A stretch of DNA of 64,000 nt from assembly GCA_051294375.1 (NCBI GenBank), contig CM119264.1, positions 24,825,316-24,889,315 on the forward strand. Direction: 5' to 3'. The position numbers and the translations under genes were made by a program. This document shows positions 1 through 13,619 of the stretch, piece after piece; position 1 is the first letter of the stretch; every line of letters begins with the position of its first letter. This DNA is from Paraspadella gotoi. Its lineage: Eukaryota; Chaetognatha. The notes under the pieces are model-generated. The model made no database searches, was not told where the DNA came from, and saw nothing but the letters and a program-made list of their open reading frames with translations.

Positions 1-165
1 AAAATTTCAAAAAATATAAAAAAAAGGAAGAAGAAAAAGAACAAACAAAATCGCATTCCTNNNNNNNNNNNNNNNNNNNNNNNNNGACGGAATGAGAAAA
101 TTATATATACTCAAACAAAACAACCTTTTACTCTTACTTATCTTCATTTTTTTGCCACCCCAGTA

Positions 166-212
<47 letters not shown>

Positions 213-945
213 ATTAAAAATTAATTTTAACAAAATGTCAAACTATCAAATCGGATCTTTAATTGAAATAAGTAAGTATACGTATAAATAAGTATTCGGC
301 AAAAACCAAGTCTTCCTGTCGTCGGTTCTAAAATTCACACAAAAAAAATAAAATTCATGGAAAATATTTTATTTGACTCAGCAAACAATAAATAAAAAAA
401 AATATTTGCTGAACCCATTAAGCGAAATGTCAAACCTTTTTCAACTTTTCAATTTAATAAATTAAAAACTTGTCTTTGTTGGGTTCCGACTTTCCGGATC
501 ACAACTCAGGATCGATTTCCGCGTGTTAAAAAAGGTGAGAGCGCTGCTGCCGCCGGAAGAACTCTTAAGTGCGTGCGACAAAAGAGTGGGTGAGTAAAAA
601 AATTGGGGAGGCGGATAAGTGAGCGACAAGGTAAGCAAAGTGAGCGACAGTTTTTGAGGTTCACAGAACAGAGTAGTGAATGAGATTAATCGTAAGTTTG
701 AGAATCGGTTACGTTTGACAGATTTTTTGGGTTCTATTGCTGCAGGAAGTGGGCGTGGTGCTAATTTAAGTAATTCGTCGTCGTCGTCGTCGTCGTCATT
801 GTTTCGTTTTCGTCCTTCTTTAGCAAAGAAAGAAGTAGTTATGATTTGTGAAGAAAAAAAAGAGAGAGTAAAAGTTTAGTCTCGTGTTTGATTTAAAACA
901 AACTTGTATTTATCTTTCATTAAATGCTAACGGAAAGAGTGGGAC

Positions 946-1025
<80 letters not shown>

Positions 1026-1618
1026 AGTCAATATAAATCATAAACCAACTTGCTTTTTTTTCTTTTAAAATAAATCTACTTTCCTTGAGTTATTTTCACT
1101 TTCATATTTTTTTCCTCTTTCACTTCCGTTTTCTCTCACGTGAGACGCGCGTCTTTTGTTTTTTAATCACGGGCGTTAGCAGCGCCATCTTCTTTTATTA
1201 CCTTTTATTTTTTTTATCTCTCTTGCCGCCTCCCGTAATGGGGTCTCTTCCCTTATTCTTTTCTTTAAACACCCTCTCTCTCTCTTTCTCTTTTCCTCTC
1301 TTCCCTCTCTCTCTCTGAGAAAATAAAGATAGAACAGGTAAGCAAAAAAGTTATTAAAAATAAAGTGACTGAAAGTAAAAAAAAGATAAGGGAGGCGCAA
1401 AAAAAAAAAAAAAACAAAAACAAAAACAAAAAAAAAAAAACGATAGAGAAGAACGATACTCCAAGAAGAAGACTACTAAAGAGACTGAGAAAAGAGAAGA
1501 TGAATCGCAAGCAAAACTGATTTTCTTCCAAATGTTTGAGCTTTTTGTTTCTCTCTGGTTTCTTTTTTTGTTACGGCGATAAATGGTTGTCGTTTGTTTC
1601 GAGTTGTTTGTGCTCTCT

Positions 1619-1670
<52 letters not shown>

Positions 1671-2935
1671 TTATTCTCTCTCTCTCTCCATCCTCTCTCC
1701 CTATTCCTTCCCTCTCTCTTTCTCTCTCTTTATCTTTATTCTTTACTCCTTAAAATTTGTTTTTCGTCCTTCCTGTTTTTTTCCGCACGGATGTACCCCA
1801 AAAAAAACTTGAAAAAAAAAAAAGGTTAAAAGAGTCAATATTTTAAAAATTGATAAATCCGACCGTTCTACCACCCCCTCCCCCTCTCCGCCCCCCCTCC
1901 GAACCAGGAGAGTAAAAGAGGAGAAAGTTGGTTCGTAAATCGGGAGTCTCTACTCCAGGGAACCGAAAAGAAAAAACGCTCCCCGGGTTTTGTTGCTAAG
2001 CGACTTTAAAACTTCGAAACAAATCCGGATCCTCGACCGAAACGGATTCCCTCTTACTAAATCTTAACTCGTTCCCGATTCTCGACGAGGCATTAAATCC
2101 CGATTTGTGGAGGGGGGGGTGGGGCTAATTTTGATTTTCTCTCAATAAAAGTAACTTGTTGAAAATCAAATAAAAATTACACCATTTTCAAACAAATTAT
2201 TAAAATTATAGTCATAAAAAATATACAAACCCAGAATAATTTGCCGTTAATACGTAATATAACGTATCTTTCTATAACAGTAGTTCTCGTTGAATCGGTC
2301 TGGAATACAAAATATATTCTAAAATTATACTTCCGGCGATATGGTTTGTTTCAGAGAGATTAATTGACGTTGCGGAAAATAATAAATCAATATATCCTCC
2401 CGCCGAAATGAACCCCACTTGAAAAAATCCAGACGCTCTCAACAAACGCAGCCTTATCTTCCACTAGAGATACTTGAGCATCGAATTGGGTCAGTTTCAA
2501 AATCCTGACGTCGCCCTTGAAATTTAACGTCTTAAAACACACAGTACACACAATCACACACAGTACACACACACAAATCAGTCACACAAACATCATCTCA
2601 CCACCATTTAATCGTTTGGTAGACAGAGGCTGAACAAAAACAGAGCCTGAAAACGAGTTTTAGACGTAAATAATTAAAAACTGACGAACGATAAAAGCTC
2701 AGCATCGCTATTCCACCACGAAATATGTGAAATTTAGACCAACAATTGCGGACCCATTAGAGTCTTTATAAAAAATACTCATTACTGCAATACTGCAATA
2801 CTGCATATAGCAATATTTAATCCAATTTTTCTGTAATAAGGGAACCTACAATTGAATACACTTAAGACATTGACCACCCTTTCTTGAACCCCTCTATGAG
2901 TTTCCCGTTCCCTCTCTCTCTCTCCTCTCTCTTCT

Positions 2936-2966
<31 letters not shown>

Positions 2967-4235
2967 AAATCAACCCTCAGGGAAACTTTCCTCTTTGCAC
3001 CTTTCTTCAATTTTTCCTCAAGGAAACTTTTCTTTATATTCTTCTCTCTCTCTCCCCTCTGTATCAGCTTCCTCCTTAGGCTACGCCTCTTCTTCACTTA
3101 TCTTCTTCTCCTCTTCCTTCTCCTTCCCTTGATTTCCCCCAATCGTGTGTCTTCATCTTTTTTTTCTTTTTTTTAATTCAAACAAAAGTTTCTTTGTCCC
3201 AAATCATTCGCTGAGTTTGTCTTATTTTATTTTTCACAAATAAAAAGACAGAGAAAGACTTATATTTTTCTTTTTAGAGGGTTAGGGGCTTAATTAAAGG
3301 CAATGTATATTACTTTATTTAGTCCTGGCTCGCACAATTTAAAAATTTTAAAAATTCTGCGTAATGTTTAAGATTTCTTCGTAGTCGGAGTCATTTGATT
3401 TAAATCTAATTTGAAAAAAAAAGAAAACTGATTGAAAATTTTTTGGCGGAAAATTTGATTGGAAGTAGGAATTTGATTGGCATCGTCTCTTTGATTGGCG
3501 TCGTCTCTTTGATTGAACACCAAACCAAAAACTGGAATTTTTTTTATTCTCACGAGCGAAAATTGACTTTTTGATTTCAATTCATCGAAAATTAAACACA
3601 TTCCGGACTGACGTAGGGAGAGACGGCGACGGCAGCAGGAGCAGCGTCGACGGCAGCAGGAGCAAAAAGCGCCGCTCGAAAAGATCGCTTTGGCCCAGGG
3701 ACATCCTTGGTAGACTGTGTACAAACCTGCTCGAGTTCCAGACTGGGTCGGATCGACAAAAATTACGTGCAGTATGAGTCATACAAACGTTATTTACCCG
3801 TTTAAAATCGGTGTCTTAAATATAATTTTGTACACTTTTTGAAAGGAATCCAAATTCGATCTTAAAATTACAAAATTCGCATTTTGAAATTTTAGCTATT
3901 ATATACATATTAGTTATTACTATACAAAAATATAGCTCACTGGTGCCCACTATTGTATAAAATTAAAAAATAAATTTACCAAAGTATTTTTCTTGGTTTT
4001 TGTTTTCATGTTCTATATGCTAAATTTTAATTTTCTAAAATTTAAACATTTTCATATCACTCTAATATATATACAATGTATTATATGTATTATACATGTA
4101 TGAATTGGCAACAACAACAACATTCCTCAAACTTCTCAAACTCTTGCTTAAATATCCCGGCAGAGGTCCCTATCATCAAATTATTGATGGATTAAAAAAT
4201 AATTATTTCGTTCTCAAAGAATAATAAAACAAAAA
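1..4235. other. Intergenic, microsatellite-rich, no supported gene
   Basis: No exon set with matching splice sites was found. The stretch holds a 25-base gap (61-85), pure (CT)n tracts at 170-210 and 951-1020, long C/T-rich blocks at 1250-1315, 1611-1750 and 2910-2970, and an A/C-rich tract near 1400-1440. A short open stretch on the minus strand (2387-2572) and a very basic one on the plus strand (3571-3777) look somewhat coding-like in composition, but neither has a partner exon or a recognisable domain. Confidence 0.6.
951..1020. repeat. (CT)35 microsatellite
   Basis: Uninterrupted CT dinucleotides over 70 bases. This is one of the longest pure tracts in the window and typical of the many CT/GA tracts throughout. 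Confidence 0.95.
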
Positions 4236-4251
4236 AGAAGAGAGAGAGAGG

Positions 4252-4333
<82 letters not shown>

Positions 4334-4340
4334 AGAGAGC
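4236..4340. repeat. (GA)n microsatellite, imperfect
   Basis: About 100 bases of GA dinucleotides broken by single missing bases (GAGAAGAG). All the strong purines are on the plus strand. Confidence 0.93.
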
Positions 4341-5880
4341 GATAGATGAGAGAGAGGCCCAACAAAAATCAATCATTAAAAGTCAAAAGCGGTTAATTAC
4401 GGGTTACGTTTCCTTTTTGTTTGACGACGACGCCAACGCAGACGCTAAAGGTTGTCATTACTTTTATGGATGATGTTCTTTTATTTCTTTTTATGCCCCC
4501 TTCGTCGCCTCTGGTCCGTTGTAATCATGATCATCATCATCGTCGTCGTCGTCGTCCTCTGCTGACACGCAAGAGGAAGCATCGAATAATTGGAACAAAA
4601 CGCAGACTTAAAGAAACTCATGTCATTTCTCTTGTCCCGCCGCCGGCAACGACCGTTCTTTTTTTTTCTTTCTTTTTTCTTTTTTTTTTTTATCTATTTT
4701 ATTATTTTTTTTAGTTTATTTATTTAGTAGGGATGTGCGACAAAAAGACAAGAGGAGGACAAAGAAATCTGCTCTTCCTATCGATTATTGATTAGCGTAA
4801 AAAGAGGAAAGTCGAGGGGGCCGAAGAAGGGGGTAGGGGTCGGTGGGTTCAATAGGCGGAGGAGGAGTGGAATTGGCGCGAGATGGGAAAAGTTTTGTTT
4901 AATATTTCCTTGTTTCAATTACGTGCATAATTTGTTATTTTTTTTTTATCGAGGCTCTGTAGTGCGTGGATCGACAAATTTTGTAGTACTTACGGGCATA
5001 TCATATTCTTCCCCCGACAATAAGTAAGGAAAGAAAACGACCTTCCGATACATTATTATTCTATATTCCAAAACATATTACAAATTCGTGCCGACGGTTA
5101 AGGTTTGGGGTTTCGGTAGCAGAAATTCCCCTAAAAATCTAGAGAGAGAAGGTTGAAAAGGGCAGATGAGAAAATCCTCCCCGCGGGGCGAACGGAGCTC
5201 GGGGAAATTCTCCGAGGGGAGAAACGGGATAAGAAGGAAATGACAACGAAAGATCGAGAGAATCTCGGATTTTATTGTAGGAATTAGTAGAGATAACGAG
5301 AGTCAAGTAACGCGGGAAATTGTCGTCGTCGTCGTCGTCGTCGTCCTCTTTTTGATCTTCTTTGTCAAAATCACCATCATCTTCGCCATCTTTAGTCTAC
5401 CTCTAAGTTTAAAAATCTAAATATTCTCCCAAAAATCCATCGAGGCGATGAGGATCGTCGTTTAGCAATTATATCCGCTTCGTCTTAACATCATCGTTAT
5501 GTTTAACACCCCATCGTAATGATAATCTTCTTGGCATCAAAAATTAATTCATGCAAATATGTTATCTACCACATCAGCGCCATTTTTTTTTTATTTCGTC
5601 GTCGTCGTCGTCACGGTTTTTAATGATCACTTTTTTATTCTCTACGGTGTCATCGTTGACATTGTCGGCGTCGTTGTGGTCATCGTTGTCATCATCGTCG
5701 CCGTCATTATTGTCATCATCGTCTTCATCGTCGTCGTCGTCGTCGTCGTCGTCATCGGTCGCGACTCTGATCTTCCTTCGACGAAGAAATTGTTGTCGTT
5801 TTCAATTTAATGACGTGTTTCCATTCGCGCTTTCCTCGACAGGCAGGTATCTCTAGCGAGATAGAGACAGAGACAGATAA

Positions 5881-5884
<4 letters not shown>

Positions 5885-5965
<81 letters not shown>
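5885..5965. repeat. (GA)n microsatellite
   Basis: About 80 bases of nearly pure GA with one AAGAGGA interruption near 5930. Confidence 0.93.
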
Positions 5966-5969
<4 letters not shown>

Positions 5970-6118
5970 TGACAGAATTTATTCAAAACGTGCCTTTGCA
6001 TAGACCACCTATTCTCTAATTAATTACTTGTTTTTTTACCCCCGCATCGTTGGCTCGGCCACTGGCCATTCCTCTCGCTCTCTCTACTGTTTCTGCGTGA
6101 CTCATTGATTTTTCCCCC

Positions 6119-6134
6119 GCCGCCGCCGTCGCTG

Positions 6135-6165
<31 letters not shown>

Positions 6166-6171
6166 AGCCCC
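6119..6171. repeat. (CCG)n trinucleotide repeat
   Basis: GCC triplets in a GC-rich island, with isolated GTC and CTG variants at the left. CpG-rich tracts like this survive best in an unmethylated context, but no promoter or exon could be tied to it. Confidence 0.85.
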
Positions 6172-7966
6172 CGCTTTGATGGATGACGCGCCGACGTCCC
6201 TCGCCGGGAATTTCCCGCTGATAAGATTGGAAAAAAAAAGTTTAATTTACGTAAAATCCGGAAACATAAACAAATCGGTATCGAAGTTCAAAGTCAGAAA
6301 CGCAGAGGGAAATGAAATTTATGACTAAAATGAGTAACTTTTAAAAAATGACTTATGAAGTCTTTTAACTTCATAAAGTGTGATTTTAAAATAAAGTGAC
6401 ACAAGACAAAAGAGGTAATTAACTAAAGTTGCTTAGTAGCCAGCCCATGATGGCAAGATAGGACATCTATTGAAAAATGGTTAATTTTTATATTATATTA
6501 CTAGATGCGGTTTTAGCTAAAGTTACATAAAACTTAAGAAGTTTTTAAACTAAAGTAACATAAAATTTATAACACATGATTTTTTTTACTAAAGTGACAA
6601 AAGAGGTTTTTTAACGACATAAAAATAAGGTTTTTAAAAATACATTTTTTTCTGGAAAGAAAAGGAAATTTTTATATTTTAAGAGATTTCGATAAGAAAA
6701 TAGGAAGAAAAAAGAAACCCGAAATATCCTAAACTGGAAGAAGGCGTCCCAGGTGGGATTCGAGTCTAGAGAGTTTGTCAATCCCCGCCTTATTTGATGT
6801 TTACTCACCTCGGAAAAAGAGGAACTCACTTATTGTCGTCCGTGTTTGCTCTCCAGCCCCACCCNNNNNNNNNNNNNNNNNNNNTCTCTCTCTCTCTCTC
6901 TCTCACCTCTATCGCACCTCGAAATGCGGGTTCAGTCATATTCGCCAAACATTTTCCTTCCTTCCACCGATTTTCATATTTTACAAAATTCGTGCAGGAA
7001 TGCGAAGGGAATTCCGAAACGCGAACGTCGCTTAATGTTTATTACGAAATGTTTATTGTGAGATTGTTATTTACTGACACTGAATTTGGATGTATGTCTT
7101 GTAGGAGTTGACGTTAAAATATGTGATCTGTATTTTATGGCTTATGTACGTGACCCTCGTGAAAGGAAATTGACTTATGAAGGAAAGAAATAATATATTT
7201 TGAGGTTAGTTCGTAAAAAGGTCAAATTGTCCTCTCTGAGCCTTTATTTCAAAATTACAATGACAGAAATGTTACTAAACGAACGTTCTAATTACTTGGT
7301 CAGATATCAAAGATATTAGTCATGTATTTAACGCTGAGGATACATACAAACAAGGAGAACGGAAAAAGCATCGCTTCTCGTGAGCAAATTTTGTTGACCT
7401 GAATCAAGAGAAAAATCGAAAAAACGACGAAAATTATTTCGTCGTTTTTTGTCTCTCGACTTCGCTTCATTTTCGCCAAAAATCTTTTCATTCTCCTCAC
7501 GTCTTTGTCGTCGTTGTCTTCGTCGTCGTTGTAATCTTCGTTGTCGTCGTCGTCGTCGTCGTTGTCTTCGTCGTCGACGTCGTCGTTTTCTTCGCGAACC
7601 GACGATAAAATTTTCATAAATTTCGAGCTTTCTTTTCGTTAGGATCACGTGACGACGGACACGGGAGGAGAGAAAGAGAGGAGAGAGAGATGAGAAGAGA
7701 GAAGAGAAGAAGAAGAGAGAGGACGGAAGGTAGAACGACGACGAGGACGCGACAGATGATGCAGAGAATGAGAGAGAAGAATTGACGGAGATAAGAGGAT
7801 AGAAGAGAGAGAGAGAGAGGAGAGGAGCACTACGAGACGAGACTTATGAGCAGAGCCTCTATTCCTCTTTGTCTCAAGACGCTCGACGAGAAGACGAGAG
7901 AGAATGTGGGATGTGAGAGTACAGATCGTCAGTGGTTCCCCCCCTCCCGACTCACTTCTCTCTCTC

Positions 7967-8027
<61 letters not shown>

Positions 8028-9289
8028 CTCTCTCTCTTTCAATTTCCCGCACCTGAGAAAAAAGGGCTCAAAATTGTGTTTGTTTAATCGTCGGATGTTT
8101 TATTGACTCTTCGAAATTCGCAAACAAACACGAAACAAATAGAAAATTCCGACGCATTTTTATTTCCATTTTTTTTATTCAATTTAATTTCGATTTTTTT
8201 TTCTGCTTGGACTTCGGATTAATTTTCTCTTTTTGGATCGATGCGATTTTCTTTCTTTGACTATGGATTCGTTTAGTTGTAAGTTTAGGAGAAATTTCGA
8301 ACGCTCGTCTTTAGACAAATAATAAATCTGACCCATATCTTTTTCCCCAACTTCCACAAATTTAATATTATTACATTAAACAATGGTTAATTTTTTTAAG
8401 AAAAGTTATAGTTCAATTTTTTTTACTACGTGGGTCTCTCAAACAATTTTTATAATTAATGAAAGCGGCTTAAAAAAAAAAGGAAGAAAAAAAATGACGT
8501 TGCTCTGCCAACTCTTTTTTCCCTCTCGCCCGCCGACTATATGCCGACTTTTTCTCATCTTCTCCATGCCGACTCCCTGCCGACTCTATTCATTTCGTTT
8601 ACCGACTCTCTGCCGACTCTCTTCCTCTCGTCCGCCGACTCTCCTCTCTCCATTCCTCCTCCATGACGACCCTCTCCCGCCCTCTTCCGTCGTCGGACGA
8701 AAAACGAATGTTTGTTGCAAAAACAAATGAACTCAATTTTCGTTCGACGGCGGATTTGAGTCGCGTCGATATTGGAACAGCTGCCGCCGACGAGGACTGC
8801 AGAGGGGCGGGATGAGGGGGTGTGTGGCGGGGAATGCGACAGGAAATGGTGACGACGACGATGTTGAAGACGAGAGCGGCGATGATGACGACGATGATGA
8901 CGACCGCGATGATGAAGCCGATGGCCATTTTGAGGAAGATGGTGACGACAAAAAATAAAACATTATTGCGACAATAATGACAGAAAATACGTGGATGATG
9001 ACGACAATGAAGACGACTCCCAACTTACTAGGATGACGACCACGACGGCTCGATGATGACGATAACAATGACGATGACTCCGATGCCGACAACGACGACG
9101 ACAAAGACGCCCCCGCCGCTTTTTCAATCAAGCGAGGACCCGAGAGAATGTCACCCTCTCCCGCCGTTTAATATGAAGAGGGCGAAGGGGGGAGATAGAG
9201 GGAAAAACAAGGAAAGGAAAAAGAGAGGCTTGGGGAAGATAACGTTGGTTATTAAACCGGAGCGAAAATATTAAAATCAAGTAGAATCA

Positions 9290-9836
9290 AAATTCGAATA
9301 GTAGATCATGAACAGTCTTGAACTAAAGAACGTTTATATATATAAAAAAAAAAATTTAAAAGTTATCAATTTTCGCATACAACAATATTTATACATAGTA
9401 CTTACTATAGAAAATATTAAAATTTTAAAATGTTTTCTTATTTTTAAGAGCAGATTCGAATTTCTCACGAAAAGTTGATAAAAGAAATATAACTCTTTTT
9501 CGAAAATTATTTCATTAAGTGGATCAAAATCCTAAAAAAACTATTATTATTAACCTATAATTATATTTTAGTATAAAAAATATAGGTTTATAAATTTTTG
9601 GCTAACTTAATGAAATAATTTTTGATTAAAACTTATATTTTCTTTTATCAACTTTTTATGAGGAATTCGAATCTGCTTTTAAAACTAAGAAAACTAAGAA
9701 AATTTTAATATTTTCTATAGTAAGTACTATGTATAAATATTGTCGTATGCAAAAATTGACAAATTTAAAAAAAAATTTTCATATATCAATGTTCTTTAGT
9801 TCAAGACTGTTGTTCATGATTAACTATTCGAAATTT
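9290..9836. mobile_element. Long foldback (palindromic) element, copy 1
   Basis: The left arm (about 9290-9480) and the right arm (about 9640-9836) are inverted copies of each other and meet in an A/T-rich centre. Matching landmarks are the outer ends with ATCATGAACA and the AGTCTTGAACTAAAGAAC phrase, then TATTTATACATAGTACTTAC further in. There is no open frame of note. The same family recurs inside both arms of the large inverted duplication (26905-27479 and 28811-29360). A non-autonomous foldback or MITE-like element is the simplest reading. I could not find a clear target-site duplication. Confidence 0.75.
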
Positions 9837-9842
9837 TTACGC

Positions 9843-12800
9843 CTTATTGGTTATGGAAAGGAGCTAAAGGAAAAAAAAGGAGTTTGTTATCGGCTTTATC
9901 TGCTTTTATTACAAAAAAAAAAAAAATTATCGGCCTATCAGCCGTCTTTGAAAAGAAATTAAACACCATGAATTGTAAATACACTTATGTATTTCAGTTG
10001 ATAATTATTATCTATTATGGTTGTCCAATTAAGATTTTCAGTATAGGGTACTTATACCTTAACAAGCCGATATCATACGCACCTTTTAAATGAAATAGAT
10101 AAATAAAATAAACAACCAAGATGCGTCCAATCAATAACCTTATAATATTAATAGCACGGTGTAGTGACTCAAATGACGAAGACGACGACAAAGATGACGA
10201 CAAGCAAGCAAACACAAAATATTTAAAACGTGGGCACATGGTGAGAAAAAATATTTAGTAACATGAGAAATGCAACCCAAAGCTAAAACTGGAGAGTCAT
10301 TCTTGCGCTCTGATAGAGAAAACGCGCCCTTCGATATGTCGAGGGAATATTTAAACTGTTTAGCGCCATCGTTTCAACCGGGGAAACAAAGATGGCGCCA
10401 CTGAATCCCGCATTAACGAAATGGCAACGCATTCGGAAGAGAGAAGGAAAAAATATCGGAGCCATCTGAAGGAGAGTGAAGGAACGAATCGGGCTGAATA
10501 AATGGCAAAGAGTTGGGGAAGAGGTTGGGAAGGGCGATTGAGATGAAACCAATGGATAAAAATATGTGAAAATACATTGGCGGGAAAAGAAAAAGAGCTA
10601 AATTCTGGTTATTGTTATTTAGCATTCTTGGAGGACAAAAAACAGAAATGTATCGTTAAAGCGAATAGCAAAAATAGGCATTAAAAGGAGTTTGGTTAAG
10701 GGAGGACAATAAAATCTATGAGGATGTCAAATGAGATGACATTAAAACTGTTTATTCAGTTGGAAATTATCTCAGAGGGCTTGAATTCAAGCAAATGTCT
10801 TATTACGAAAATGCATTTAACAAAATGCATTCAAAGGCATAGAATTTAATCGTTAAGCTTTTAGTAGATATTACTATTTGACGAATGGCGTTTGACAAAT
10901 GGCGTTTTGCGAATGGCGTTTGATAAATGGCGTTTAGCGAATGGCGTTTGACGAATGCCGTTTGGACGGCGTCGGCCATCGATGGTAGAGATTCCAAAGA
11001 GGAGGAGCCTCGCGTATTCCATCCCTTTTTACCTTTTTTATTTTTTTCTTTCTCCTTTATTTATGGTTTCCTTTCTTTTTTTTTTTTTTAGTTTTTTACC
11101 TTTTTATCCATTCTGTTTATTTATGTTTTCCTCTCTCTTTTTTTTCTTCTCCCTTGTATATTTCAGCATATTTCTTTTCTTTTTTTCCCCTTCTTTTATT
11201 CTGTTTAAGGTTTCCCTCCTTTTTTTCTCCCTTTTCCCCCGGTGCCAAGAATCAAGATTACATTTTAAGCTCGGCGAGACAAAAACAGAGGGCGGCCGTA
11301 GAGGAAAGCGTTGTTCCTTTCAGTAGCTTAAAAAAAAACAAAAGTACATCGACTAGTTATATGTTCCTTTTAATTCTTTTGGATAATATTTGTATGAAAA
11401 TTCAGACATACAGATTTACTCATAATGTGTCAACGATTTTCGTGCATCGGGTTCTACTTAACAGTCGTGACAATGTAAATTTAATGAAACGAAACTAAAA
11501 TAATCTGGCATTGGCAAAGATCCGAAAAAGTGGCTTTTGACATTTAAACATTCCATGGTGGATGAAACAGCGACAACCGTTTAATGAATTTGTCATCCGT
11601 AAAATTCTTTCGTCGAAGTATATATTATATTCTTTCTTATAAAAAGTTAGAACCTTTTATAGCGTCTTATCTTAATTAAAAAGATTCTTCTCAAAGAGCT
11701 CCCGCCTCAAATTCTGCATAATTTATTACCTTAATATCGATCCAACTAATTTTCATACTCTTTCTTCGCTCAGGATTCCTTTTCGTATGAAAAGGGGAAA
11801 AAAAAAGTCGCTTCGCCTTTTTTTTTTTACAATTTTTTTTATTCTTCCCTCCATCTTTTTTTTTTTATTCTTCAATAAAAGTCGACGATTTGTTCTGACC
11901 TTTGAAAACAAAAGGGAAAAAGAAATAAGGAGCCGAGGGGAAAAAAGGATTTAGAAAAAAAACCAAAAAAACTAACATACTAATTCTTAAAGAAGAAATA
12001 AAAAAAAGTTGGGTAACGCGATCGCGGGGGGCCACTGACGCCGCGGGAAAAAGAGAAAGAGAAAGAGAAAGAGAAAGATGTAAAGAGATTGCCGCAAAAA
12101 TTGGAAATTGAAAAAAAAAAAGAAAACAAAGGGAATAAAGGTTTAAATTGGATGAGGAACAAAAAAGTGGCATGAAATGGAATGAAAGATAAATACAGAA
12201 TAGAATGTCGATCGTTATTAGTTTAATTGATAATAAATTAAACCTTGGAAAAAAAAAATAATACAAGTAAGAGTTTTAAACGTAAAACTAAAGTTGAAAA
12301 CTTTTCATTACTGAAGCAACGATAATTAATCAAATTTAAATTTCTGTTTTTGACATTTTTGTTCATTACTAATATCACAATCGCTGACAATCGTAAATCA
12401 ACGACTAATCCCCTCTGCCCGTTCACGTGAATTTTTGTGAATTCTCGAAGGACTTTGGGTCTGTTTTGATTTCGTGAATTGGGTCAATGAGTGGAAGAAA
12501 TAGTGAATCTTGAACAGGTGCAAGTCCTTACGAAAGAGGAGCAGAAAGAAGTTGCGTTTCTTCTCGAAACAAAGGGTGGAAAAGATTGTGACATTATATT
12601 ATGATTTGCATAAAAAATCAAATTTAGTAAATGTTTGGAAATAGTTTCGAAATAGCACTTTTAATCTAGTATCTCCTCAGGTTGGACTCTCAAACTTGAT
12701 ATTCACTCTTCAACACTAACGGAGGTCAATTAAATGAAGGGGAACAATAAATAGTCAGCTTTCGGATATAAGCATTGCTCTGCTGTTGAGCGAACTACGT

Positions 12801-12959
12801 ATATCTCCAATGGCGAGCTTTCCGCGCCAGATATTTTAAAAGCCCTAAAATCTATTGCACAAAAAAATTACTTCTTTTCTAGATACTTTCTCTCATAAAA
12901 TCTCTCCCTCCCAACTCTTCCACAAACTCCCAGCGCCGCGCCGCACGACGGCTCCCATC
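9843..12959. other. Intergenic, no supported gene
   Basis: A/T-rich DNA with a T-rich pyrimidine block (about 11025-11240), a short 14-bp minisatellite (10874-10965) and a small (GAAAGA)n block near 12050-12080. Open stretches on both strands here lack splice partners and domain similarity. Confidence 0.6.
10874..10965 (+). repeat. 14-bp minisatellite, about 6 units
   Basis: Units of the form GAATGGCGTTTGAC alternate with AAATGGCGTTTTGC-type variants. The NAATGGCGTTT core stays fixed while the last three bases vary between units. Confidence 0.8.
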
Positions 12960-12990
12960 GTTTCCATGGCAACGGTCCATCGCCCCATTG
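12960..12990. promoter_or_regulatory. RFX-type X-box with nearby inverted CCAAT box
   Basis: GTTTCCATGGCAAC at 12960-12973 fits the palindromic X-box bound by RFX transcription factors (GTNRYY, two-base spacer, RRNAAC form). An inverted CCAAT box, ATTGG, lies about 13 bases downstream. The surroundings are GC-rich (12930-13020) compared with the A/T-rich flanks, as in a small promoter. X-boxes mark ciliary and some other genes, but I could not identify a coding exon on either side. The motif is seen directly; the function is inferred. Confidence 0.45.
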
Positions 12991-13458
12991 GCTCTCGACG
13001 TCGTTCACCGGAATAGAGCGTCGCATGGTCATCGCTTTAGAAAAAAAAAAAAAAACAACCAAAAGACAGTCGATGCCATCTCGTGGCAACCTTGGCGCCG
13101 TTAGTCTCTATCGTTTCTATTTTTATCATCGAGTCATTTCTATCACATGTCCGCGTCTTTTATTCCACGGTTTCCTTAGCTTTCTTCTCTCCTTAGCTTC
13201 CTTGCAAAATCATTATCATTTCTTTCCACTTGCCAAGTCCGTTGCCCTCTTATTATTGCCGTTTCCTCGTTTCCATCGCCACTTCATTTGCCATCTCTTC
13301 TTCTCTTCGCCACATCTTTTGCCATCTCTGCTTTTCTTGGCCATCTGTTGGCGTTCGATAGAGTTTTATGCCGTTGACCCTTGAACTTTTGGCGATGAAG
13401 GCTTCCGGTGAGAGGGAAGGGAAAGAGACGCAAATTCCGTCGAGAATGGACGTCGAAA

Positions 13459-13533
13459 ATGACGACGACGACGAAGTACGACGACGACGACGACGACGAC
13501 GACGATGTACGACGACGACGACGACGACGATGG
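13459..13533. repeat. (GAC)n / (TCG)n trinucleotide repeat
   Basis: Two GAC/ACG runs separated by a GATGTACGA interruption. The frames they open encode only poly-Asp, poly-Arg, poly-Thr or their minus-strand equivalents, so they are not called as genes. Confidence 0.9.
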
Positions 13534-13619
13534 GGCAAACGATGAAGACATCAAAAAACACGAAGAAGACGACGATGCTGACGAAAACGACTAAATTCGT
13601 CCATCAAAAATTTGCTTAA

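Larger units (their letters stand above)
4341..9289. other. Intergenic, trinucleotide- and dinucleotide-repeat-rich, no supported gene
   Basis: No gene was recognised. The stretch holds (TCG)n runs at 4539-4554, 5319-5345, 5594-5611, 5728-5754 and 7500-7590, a (CCG)n run at 6119-6171, (GA)n at 5885-5965, mixed GA/CT blocks at 7670-8035, and a degenerate A/T-rich tandem array at about 6340-6620 in which a phrase like ACTAAAGTGACA recurs. The open frames over these runs encode only poly-Asp, poly-Ser, poly-Val or poly-Arg and are products of the repeats. Confidence 0.6.

Noticed and set aside
8599-9274. Long open frames with poly-Ser, poly-Asp or membrane-like segments
   Set aside because: All lie over GAC/TCG triplet runs, where a repeat without stops stays open in several frames on both strands. 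No splice sites or domains.
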